From NCBI GenBank assembly GCA_019242465.1, contig JAFAVL010000789.1, positions 1 to 6,725 on the forward strand: DNA of 6,725 nt, written 5' to 3'. Origin of the DNA: Chroococcidiopsidaceae cyanobacterium CP_BM_RX_35 (lineage in GTDB: Bacteria > Cyanobacteriota > Cyanobacteriia > Cyanobacteriales > Chroococcidiopsidaceae). This document shows positions 1 to 4,426 of this stretch, in pieces. Position 1 is the stretch's first letter. The number at the start of each line of letters is the position of its first letter. The notes beneath the pieces are model-generated. The model was not told the DNA's origin. It worked only from the letters and a program-made list of their open reading frames with translations, and made no database searches. Position numbers and translations under genes: made by a program.

Positions 1-113
1 TGATTTACCTGGCGATTCAGAATATCGCTAAGAAATGGACAATGCCAGTTCGGGATTGGAAGCCAGCTTTAAATCGATTTGCCATCGTGTTTGGCGATCG
101 CTTTCCTTTCTAA
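1..113 (+). CDS. IS256-family transposase, C-terminal end (cut by window edge)
   Basis: Reading from base 3, 36 codons are open and end in TAA at 111-113. The peptide contains KKWTMPVRDWKPALNRF and ends in FGDRFPF. This W-x-M-P-[IV]-R-x-W pattern near the C-terminus is typical of IS256/Mutator-type DDE transposases, which cut and join element ends. The catalytic residues lie upstream of the window, so it cannot be judged whether the gene is intact. A HIP1 octamer (94-101) is inside the coding end. The probable element terminus follows within about 35 bp, as expected for this family. Confidence 0.8.
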   Translation, partial: IYLAIQNIAKKWTMPVRDWKPALNRFAIVFGDRFPF

Positions 114-122
114 CTTTTACCC

Positions 123-148
123 TTGACACAATCTATTTGACATATCCG
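123..148. repeat. Probable right terminal inverted repeat of the IS256-type element
   Basis: The sequence TTGACACAATCTATTTGACA and the next few bases lie 10-35 bp after the transposase stop, where IS256-family elements end. It resembles the usual ACACA...TTTGACA end pattern of the family. The left end is outside the window, so neither the exact boundary nor a target-site duplication can be confirmed. Confidence 0.45.
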
Positions 149-246
149 GCTAATGTTGCGTCGCCTTGGCAACAATCGTCGCACTAGAACTTACAAGACT
201 GCTTAATGTTTCATTTATAAACCGTTTCTTACTTCAGCTTTTACAC
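149..246. other. Intergenic, with one small hairpin
   Basis: No gene is seen. TGTTGC (154-159) and GCAACA (169-174) can form a 6-bp stem with a 9-base loop. It has no T-run on either side, so it is not a convincing intrinsic terminator for the protease gene transcribed towards it. Confidence 0.4.
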
Positions 247-264
247 AAAACCCGCAACCAGTTG
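247..264. repeat. 18-bp direct repeat, copy 1
   Basis: AAAACCCGCAACCAGTTG recurs exactly at 1295-1312 in the same orientation, 1048 bp away. This copy begins 10 bp after the stop codon of the protease gene (minus-strand sense), and the other lies 35 bp after the stop of the neighbouring gene. The sequence does not form a hairpin with a usable loop, so it is not an obvious terminator. Confidence 0.85.
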
Positions 265-274
265 AACCTAAATT

Positions 275-1150
275 CTAGGGGTAATCTCGGCATTTTCCTA
301 TAAATTCCTTTACCCAATCCGCAAAGTAAACTGAATAGGCTTCTCCACCACGATCATCATCTGAGTGGCTGGTGCATCCATTTACAACATTATTGGTGAC
401 AGGATACTCCAACCATGGTGAGCCGCTGGCACCGCGGCCAAATGAGCTATTCTTTCCTATGATCTTGTCATCATCAACTTCGCTAACTAACCATCCTAGG
501 TCCATCATCATTAGTTCACCTTCGAAGTGATTGTGTGGGTACCCTACCTCATACCACTGACCTTTAGTGGAACAGTTTACCTTGTATTCAAGGCATCCAA
601 CTACGTCACCGACATCTAATTCTTTTAAACCGCCTTTCTTTGTCCTGACCACTCCCAAGTCATATGAAAGGCCTAGCCCTTTGCTCCACCCTTCAGGCAC
701 GAAAGATTTTTCACAATACCAGTAACCAAATGGCTGTTTTCCATTCGCGTATGCTGGTTCAAATCGGATGTGAGAGGACCACTCTTCCGTGGAAGCGTCA
801 TACAATAAATGCGCGGCAGTCAAGAGAAGATTTTTCCCGATAACACAAGCACCTCCATAACCATCGACTCCTCCAAGTCTCAAAAACAGTTTTCCCGTTG
901 TACACCACGGGAATTCAGTTGGATTTAGTACTGGAATGGTCCCTTGAAATAAAGCAAATTCCTGTTTCTTGTCTATAGGCTCCTGGCCGGGATATGTCTT
1001 CGGGTCACCAGGAACTACTTCTTTAGGCTCCCTATCCGCCCATGATCGACCATCATAAGCTCGAGGCTTCGCATTCTTTTTTCGTTCCGGAGTCCAGTAG
1101 CTATCAAGAGTCTCATTACTATCTTTGTTCTCAGTATGATCAAAATCCAT
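275..1150 (-). CDS. Trypsin-fold (S1/V8-like) serine protease without signal peptide
   Basis: A 291-residue protein with a complete chymotrypsin-type catalytic triad. His114 is in LLLTAAH, Asp164 in YDLGVV and Ser242 in GRGASGSPW, with the S1-pocket Ser261 in NGCTSH. The GxSGSP form resembles V8/glutamyl-endopeptidase-like enzymes more than classical trypsin. Ser236, six residues before the nucleophile, replaces trypsin's specificity Asp, so cleavage preference cannot be assigned. The first 70 residues are hydrophilic, charged and rich in Pro, Lys and Asp. With no signal peptide or membrane segment, the enzyme is probably cytoplasmic, or released only by lysis or an unusual route. The N-terminal stretch could be a propeptide or a docking region. 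Seven cysteines are present. The start is supported by AAGGAG seven bases upstream. It lies 197 bp downstream of the uncharacterised gene on the same strand, so co-transcription is possible. Family confidence is high; the biological role is unknown. Confidence 0.88.
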   Translation of the reverse strand: MDFDHTENKDSNETLDSYWTPERKKNAKPRAYDGRSWADREPKEVVPGDPKTYPGQEPIDKKQEFALFQGTIPVLNPTEFPWCTTGKLFLRLGGVDGYGGACVIGKNLLLTAAHLLYDASTEEWSSHIRFEPAYANGKQPFGYWYCEKSFVPEGWSKGLGLSYDLGVVRTKKGGLKELDVGDVVGCLEYKVNCSTKGQWYEVGYPHNHFEGELMMMDLGWLVSEVDDDKIIGKNSSFGRGASGSPWLEYPVTNNVVNGCTSHSDDDRGGEAYSVYFADWVKEFIGKCRDYP

Positions 1151-1157
1151 TCTCCTA

Positions 1158-1163
1158 CTCCTT
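1158..1163 (-). promoter_or_regulatory. Shine-Dalgarno site of the protease gene
   Basis: The minus strand reads AAGGAG, then a 7-base spacer, then ATG at 1150. This is a near-consensus site and fixes the start codon. Confidence 0.75.
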
Positions 1164-1347
1164 CAGTCAGTACTACTAGCCACTTCTCTATCACTCCTGT
1201 CACTTATCAAACTAAATGGACTGGAGTTATATTAGTCGCTATTGGTTGTGCCCCATATTAAATAAAGGCTTCCAGACAAATTCTCTCAAGATTTAAAACC
1301 CGCAACCAGTTGTATAAGTGTAGTGCCTAATACGCTTCCTCGGTCAC
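1164..1347. other. Gap between the unknown gene and the protease gene
   Basis: No reading frame of its own is convincing here. It contains the second 18-bp repeat (1295-1312). No hairpin followed by a T-run was found, so nothing visible separates the two minus-strand genes transcriptionally. A TAATAT near 1229-1234 (minus sense) could be a -10 element for the protease, but no good -35 accompanies it. Confidence 0.4.
1295..1312. repeat. 18-bp direct repeat, copy 2
   Basis: Exact copy of 247-264 in the same orientation. It sits 35 bp after the stop codon of the uncharacterised gene (minus sense). Sequence on either side differs between the two copies, so identity stops sharply at 18 bp. Confidence 0.85.
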
Positions 1348-1998
1348 TCAGTTCAAGGGAACGATAATGCCTTCAGTAGGCGCGCCGCCCTCGGAAGCGG
1401 GCGCGCCCGCGCTGCCAGTGTTGGCTAGCATGCGATATTCACGCGTTTCCTTGCCGGTGCTGACTCTTCCAGAAATAGTATAAAAGTATAGGTTGCCGGA
1501 CACTGAGTAGTCGTAGGCAGAATTGTTAACGTTGATATTTATCTCAACGCTCGAAATTTTTCTGACTACCTCCATGAAGGCATTGATGAGCTGACTTATC
1601 TGCTCCTCTGTAAGGCCCTTTTTCTTCATTAAATCGTTGGTCTGCTTGTAGGATGCCGACGCAGCGCCGCCACCAAAGTACCATGACCAGATACTCAGAT
1701 TAGCGCTGGCGGAAGCCTCTTCATGTTTGCGGATTTCCTCCTGTTGACTCGCACTCAACATTCCCATAGCTTGGTCATTCAAGTTTTTGACATCTGCGCT
1801 TGTCAAACAAAGCATGTTCAGCCTTGCAACGACCGTACCTGTTGAATGAGCGGGAATGGTGTAGTCGACACCGGTAATGGATCCAAGACCGGAGACCTCG
1901 ATAGAGTAGGAGGTTTCAGAGTCTCCTGAGAGATCTAGGACATGCGAGCCTGGGGTAGTAAAAGTTAAAGCGGTTACCGTCGTCTTCGTAGCGTCCAT
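1348..1998 (-). CDS. Uncharacterised protein with alternating beta pattern and Gly/Ala/Pro tail
   Basis: The family is not recognised. The preferred start at 1998 gives 216 residues, because GAGAGG lies 9 bases upstream. Earlier ATGs at 2109 and 2028 lack ribosome sites, and the extra 37 residues come from AT-rich DNA holding a possible promoter. Residues 1-65 look beta-rich. Residues 70-98 form a charged helix with SASQQEEIRKHEE. Residues 101-117 hold IWSWYFGGG then AASASY. Residues 120-150 form a second helix. Residues 151-180 alternate polar and hydrophobic side chains (VEININVNN, then NLYFYTISGRV), as in amphipathic beta hairpins. The end, GSAGAPASEGGAPTEG, is a flexible low-complexity tail before IIVPLN. 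There is no signal peptide at the preferred start. The protease gene follows on the same strand, so this protein could be its substrate or partner. A secreted, adhesive or pore-type role is possible but unproven. Confidence 0.6.
   Translation of the reverse strand: MDATKTTVTALTFTTPGSHVLDLSGDSETSYSIEVSGLGSITGVDYTIPAHSTGTVVARLNMLCLTSADVKNLNDQAMGMLSASQQEEIRKHEEASASANLSIWSWYFGGGAASASYKQTNDLMKKKGLTEEQISQLINAFMEVVRKISSVEININVNNSAYDYSVSGNLYFYTISGRVSTGKETREYRMLANTGSAGAPASEGGAPTEGIIVPLN
1379..1408. repeat. GC-rich paired palindromes in the 3' end of the unknown gene
   Basis: GGCGCGCC at 1379-1386 and GGGCGCGCCC at 1399-1408 are each self-complementary and also complementary to each other. They can form an 8-bp stem of pure G:C with a 13-base loop about 30 bases before the stop codon. 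They encode the GAP...EGGAP repeat of the tail. The base composition stands out sharply from the surrounding AT-rich sequence. Confidence 0.7.
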
Positions 1999-2026
1999 GA
2001 CAAATGCCTCTCTAACTGCTAAGCTC

Positions 2027-2055
2027 ATCAAAACAAAATGATTTCTAAATGACAA
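2027..2055 (-). promoter_or_regulatory. Possible promoter of the unknown gene
   Basis: The minus strand reads TTGTCA (2050-2055), a 17-bp spacer, then TTTGAT (2027-2032), ending 28 bases before the preferred ATG. It gives five of six matches for the -35 and four of six for the -10. The motif lies inside the region that a longer reading would translate, which favours the shorter protein. Confidence 0.3.
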
Positions 2056-2109
2056 GGTAGAAAAAGTAATAAAAAGTGATTTGCAAGCAAAAGTGTTGAA
2101 TTCAGACAT

Positions 2110-2171
2110 AAAACTTTACACTAGGGCGTGTTTGCAAATTAGCTAACTGAAATCTTTCACCCAGACTCAGG
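2110..2171. other. Spacer between the unknown gene and the old IS1 remnant
   Basis: No gene. The stretch AGGGCGTGTTTGCAAAT (about 2124-2140) looks like the outer end of some insertion sequences, but no matching partner end was found in the window, so it is left unassigned. Confidence 0.3.
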
Positions 2172-2695
2172 GGCGTTGCTGAATGACCAGTGGATTAACT
2201 GACCAGAGGGATTATCCGAAATCTTAAATAGTGCATTAATAGTCGTACAGAACATCGCAGCATTTCTTGAGATTTTGAGTAACAAAGAGTTGCTCGATGT
2301 AACCTAGCTAAACAATGCCTTAATCTTGTATTTTCTCCTTCAACCCTCGTCAAGAGAATTTTAGGTAACACTAAATGTTTCTCTGGGTTAATATAATTAG
2401 CATAAACACAATATCCATCTGTTAACTATCTTCGACTTTCCCAAGTTCTAATTCTCTGCCAGAGCTTGGCAAAAGTTTGACCACTGCAATCGCCTATTTC
2501 TATGGCTAAAATGCCAGGAGCGTGATGATTGATAGCTGTCCAAAGCCAGATTTTGTCTGTTTTCCGACCAACATAGGTTTGAAGTTCATCTAACTCAGCT
2601 ACAACCGGATGATCTTTTTCATCTTCTGGCAACTCTTGTGCTGACTCTTTGACCCAGTTCATGATCGTTGTATGGTGAATACATGTAAACTCTTT
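2172..2695 (-). mobile_element. Truncated older IS1-family element (copy A)
   Basis: The left limit is set by GGCGTTGCTGAATGACC (from 2172). It resembles IS1 ends, which begin GG and carry TGCTG, and lies 23 bp beyond the transposase stop. The right limit is the sharp border with the second IS1 element at 2696. The 5' third of the element, including the zinc-binding region of its transposase and the opposite end, is missing, and no matching inverted end occurs elsewhere in the window. It is an inactive remnant. Confidence 0.65.
2195..2695 (-). pseudogene. IS1-family transposase remnant with internal amber codon
   Basis: One continuous minus-strand frame from 2695 to the TAA at 2195-2197 is interrupted only by TAG at 2426-2428. 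Before the stop it reads IHHTTIMNWVKE, then LDELQTYVGRKTDKIWLWTA. After it come LTDGYCVYANYINPEKHL, RVEGENTRLRHCLARLHR and CYSKSQEMLR. These are the three DDE blocks of IS1 transposases (Asp in LDELQ, Asp in TDGY, Glu in the EGEN block). Relatives have an aromatic residue at the stop position, so TAG probably arose from a Tyr codon by one base change. The 5' end is cut off. The ATG at 2699-2701 that seems to start it lies inside the terminal repeat of the neighbouring element and is not native. Without the N-terminal zinc-finger and helix-turn-helix part it cannot encode a functional transposase. Confidence 0.85.
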
Positions 2696-2717
2696 GGTCA
2701 TGTTCCAGACGTGTTGA
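2696..2717 (+). repeat. Left inverted end of IS1 copy B
   Basis: Begins GGTCATGTTCCAGACGTG and pairs with 3558-3579 with a single mismatch (C against A at position 15). It supplies the apparent start codon of the neighbouring transposase remnant. Confidence 0.85.
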
Positions 2718-2725
2718 TTGCCCTT

Positions 2726-3235
2726 CTAAACTGCCACTCCAAACTCATATCGATTGATAAACAGACCAATGACAATATCGTGCATTTCCTCACTTCTAGA
2801 GAAGCAGATTGTCTTGCGAGTTAACCGCTTGATTCGGGTTCTTAATCTCAAATGCTTCCGTTCAATTTGCTGGGTTTTACGTTTACCAACTTCATGCTGC
2901 TCAGGTGGGATGTGTCTCTCATATGCACCCCATCCATCTGTGCAATACTTCTGAATTCCAAACGGGAGGAGCAACTTCTTCAATTCTAGGAACACCTGAT
3001 CTTTGCGTCGTCCAAAGACATACGCTAACACTTTTCCACTGCGCCTATCGAGCGCATGCCATAACCATCTTTGATTATCCTTATTACCAACAAAACTCCA
3101 CATTTCGTCAAGTTCTGTTTCTTGGATCTCTTGCTCTTCAAGCTCATCTGCACGGATTAACTCTACCTCAATATTTTCAGGTTTTAGAGTCTCCAACAGC
3201 TTTTGGTTGACTTGACTCAGTCTTGGGCCTTTTTT
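2726..3235 (-). CDS. insB: IS1 transposase catalytic phase (InsB part of the InsA-InsB fusion)
   Basis: This phase is open from just after a TAA at 3236-3238 to the TAG at 2726-2728. It starts KKGPRLSQVNQKLLETL and has no ATG near its 5' end. A TTG at 3194-3196 could be read as a start, but the homologous upstream residues show that it is normally made as a fusion with InsA. The IS1 DDE residues are visible, numbered from that TTG: Asp30 in LDEMWSFVG, Asp87 in TDGWGAY and Glu112 in QQIERKHLRLR. ICFSRSEEMHDIVIGLF near the end matches the conserved InsB C-terminus. The catalytic region appears complete. Joining to InsA needs a frame change at the A8 run; the fusion would be about 256 residues. 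Confidence 0.85.
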   Translation of the reverse strand, partial: KKGPRLSQVNQKLLETLKPENIEVELIRADELEEQEIQETELDEMWSFVGNKDNQRWLWHALDRRSGKVLAYVFGRRKDQVFLELKKLLLPFGIQKYCTDGWGAYERHIPPEQHEVGKRKTQQIERKHLRLRTRIKRLTRKTICFSRSEEMHDIVIGLFINRYEFGVAV

Positions 3236-3497
3236 TTAATTCTTTGATGACCGTAGTATGACTCACCTTGAGCACTCTGGCAATATCTCTGACACCACTG
3301 CCATTCAGGGTCATCTCTGTAATTTGCTGCTTAATTTCTGATTTTCGCCCAGGATAGGAAGGGTCTAGGATAAAGGTCCGATATGGACACTCCTCGTTTT
3401 TGTAAAGATAGCGTTGTTTCTGTCTAGCAGATTTACCAAACTTAGAAACTTCAGTGCTGTGACAATGTGGGCATTTAACTGGAATCCAGACCGCCAT
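3177..3497 (-). CDS. insA: IS1 InsA: zinc-finger/HTH DNA-binding part of the transposase
   Basis: A 106-residue protein starting at the ATG 3495-3497 (MAVWIPVKCPHC). The open frame extends 13 codons further upstream, but family length favours this start. There is no strong ribosome site. It has an N-terminal zinc-ribbon-like region with CPHC (Cys9, Cys12) and Cys37. In E. coli InsA and relatives the third ligand sits in a YLC motif; here that position is Tyr32 (RYLYKNEEC). SGVRDIARVLKVSHTTVIKEL (residues about 67-87) is the helix-turn-helix that binds the element ends. Alone it acts as repressor in IS1; fused to the InsB phase it forms the transposase. The frame ends in TGA at 3177, overlapping the InsB phase by 59 bases. 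Confidence 0.82.
   Translation of the reverse strand: MAVWIPVKCPHCHSTEVSKFGKSARQKQRYLYKNEECPYRTFILDPSYPGRKSEIKQQITEMTLNGSGVRDIARVLKVSHTTVIKELKKRPKTESSQPKAVGDSKT
3230..3237 (-). promoter_or_regulatory. A8 slippery run at the insA/insB junction
   Basis: The minus strand reads TTAAAAAAAAGGCC. InsA reads TTA AAA AAA AGG. The InsB phase reads AAA AAA GGC, which is +1 relative to InsA. Loss of one A in the transcript, or a +1 (or -2) ribosomal shift, would fuse them. A classical -1 shift as in E. coli IS1 would not. Confidence 0.7.
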
Positions 3498-3557
3498 AGA
3501 AAATATGCTCAAACTCCGTACAGTATAAATCATCATACTGGACTTAAGTATAGCCTT

Positions 3558-3579
3558 TCAACACTTCTGGAACATGACC
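3558..3579 (-). repeat. Right inverted end of IS1 copy B
   Basis: Ends CTTCTGGAACATGACC at 3579 and is the inverse of 2696-2717 with one mismatch. The beta-propeller gene remnant starts at the very next base. Confidence 0.85.
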
Positions 3580-3994
3580 CGATAACGAAACCATTGAGCC
3601 GTATATTGAGGGTCCAACTCGCGGCGGTTTGGCGCAACTCCTCGCCACGCCCAAGGATGGCAAAAGCTTAATCGTCGCACTGTTCGAGGCTGGTCAGATT
3701 GTGCAGCTAGACACTACTGATCGGGAGCATCTCAAACAACTTAGCGTCGTTAATCTGGGCAAAGGCGCTGGACCGCACATGATCAGGCTAACCGACGACG
3801 ATAAGCGCTTAGTCGCCACCGATTACTTCCTCAACGAGGACGACTTCGGCAAGGTTCATTATGAAGGGGATCACAAGGTTCATGTGTTGAAAGTGTCGCG
3901 CCATAAACTTGTACTTGATGACCGTTTCGACCTTGATTTCGATACTGCTTTCCCAGACGGTCCAGCGCGACCACACGGCGTCGCCTTCAAGTAG
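3580..3994 (+). pseudogene. C-terminal remnant of a selenium-binding-protein/methanethiol-oxidase-like gene
   Basis: The frame is open from the IS1 border (first full codon 3581, peptide DNETIEPYIEGPTRGG) to TAG at 3992-3994, about 137 codons. The pattern GAGPHMIRLTDDDKRLVATD, followed by KVHVLKV, DDRFDLDF and GPARPHGVAFK, follows the C-terminal blades of SBP56 (SELENBP1-like) beta-propellers. There GPxMIxLSxDGKRL and a terminal GPAxxHE segment are conserved. SBP56 proteins run to roughly 450 residues, and several oxidise methanethiol to sulfide, formaldehyde and peroxide. The N-terminal two thirds, with the metal-binding residues, are missing. A TTG at 3629 could start a shorter peptide, but the in-frame upstream codons are plainly homologous too. 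Another YVTN/lactonase-type propeller is the main alternative. Codon use is more GC-rich than in the IS elements beside it. Confidence 0.6.
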
Positions 3995-4051
3995 TCGCAC
4001 CAGAAGTATCTCTTGGGTTTTGCTACTGCTCAAAATATAGCAATTCTCAAA

Positions 4052-4075
4052 GGAAGCGGAATAGATTATTATGCT
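4052..4075 (+). repeat. Left inverted end of the MITE-like element
   Basis: Twenty-four bases starting GGAAGCGGAATAG and ending ATTATGCT, an exact inverse of 4196-4219. Confidence 0.9.
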
Positions 4076-4195
4076 GGTTTTCTTAGTTGAGAATGGCGAA
4101 ATTTATTGAGAATAACTTACACAAAAATACACTTTCCAGCCATGGTATTCTCAATAAAACAACTAAAAAGCATTGTTTATTGCCAAAGCTGAAAT

Positions 4196-4219
4196 AGCAT
4201 AATAATCTATTCCGCTTCC
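4196..4219 (-). repeat. Right inverted end of the MITE-like element
   Basis: Twenty-four bases starting AGCATAAT and ending CCGCTTCC, an exact inverse of 4052-4075. Pairing stops at the next base on both sides. Confidence 0.9.
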
Positions 4220-4426
4220 ATCAGAGAGTACAAAACAACAGTCGAGATAATTTTTTAACTTTTACCTCATTGTCAATGATTTTTAGAATGGAATCTGCGG
4301 TAAATCAAGCGATCTAGTGTACTTTTTGAACTAGTGTAATATTCCCATACATGTCTGGAAATATCAAGGTCTTCCCAGTGGCTCATGCCAATGCAACTGC
4401 GTTATGGCCTGGTGATTTGAGAAGAG
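4220..4426. other. AT-rich intergenic region downstream of the sulfonate-binding gene
   Basis: No supported gene. It holds TCATTG-T-CAATGA (4267-4279), a palindrome with too small a loop for a hairpin, followed by a T-run. It also holds a short direct repeat CTAGTGTA at 4314-4321 and 4331-4338 (17-bp period). No terminator for the minus-strand gene that ends at 4427 is clearly visible. Confidence 0.35.

Larger units (their letters stand above)
2696..3579 (-). mobile_element. IS1-family insertion sequence (copy B), 884 bp
   Basis: It is bounded by inverted ends that match at 21 of 22 positions (2696-2717 and 3558-3579). Both begin GGTCATGTTCCAGA, which resembles the IS1 end GGTGATGCTGCCA. The interior carries insA and insB phases on the minus strand. 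The flanks, TAAACTCTTT on the left and CGATAACGAA on the right, show no 8-10 bp target duplication. One flank was therefore probably lost or replaced after insertion. Size is slightly above the 768 bp of IS1 itself, within the family range. Confidence 0.85.
4052..4219. mobile_element. 168-bp MITE-like palindromic element
   Basis: Perfect 24-bp inverted ends (4052-4075 and 4196-4219) begin GGAAGCGGAATAGATTATTA. Inside is a second perfect 13-bp inverted pair, TTTATTGAGAATA (4102-4114) and its complement (4146-4158), plus a TTAGTTG/CAACTAA pair. Together they make a long nested hairpin with a 31-base loop. No coding frame of note is present. Flanking bases (left CTCAAA, right ATCAGA) show no clear target duplication. 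This is the structure of a non-autonomous miniature transposable element. A structured RNA is an alternative. It lies between the beta-propeller remnant and the sulfonate-binding gene. Confidence 0.7.

Noticed and set aside
1015..1203. 62-codon minus-strand frame overlapping the protease start
   Set aside because: It overlaps the conserved protease gene in another frame and lacks any recognisable motif.
247..1312. Integron attC sites or a CRISPR array as explanation for the 18-bp repeat
   Set aside because: Copy 1 continues GTTGAAC, which fits the GTTRRRY core, but copy 2 continues GTTGTAT, which does not. There is no long imperfect inverted repeat, and only two copies 1048 bp apart.
1999..2109. 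37-codon N-terminal extension of the unknown protein
   Set aside because: No ribosome site at the earlier ATGs, AT-rich non-coding composition, and a plausible promoter inside it; the ATG at 1998 has GAGAGG upstream.
2754..3210. Two plus-strand open frames opposite the insB phase
   Set aside because: They are antisense to a clear IS1 catalytic domain and resemble no family.
3809..4033. Minus-strand 74-codon frame
   Set aside because: Antisense to the conserved beta-propeller remnant; no motif and no ribosome site that convinces.
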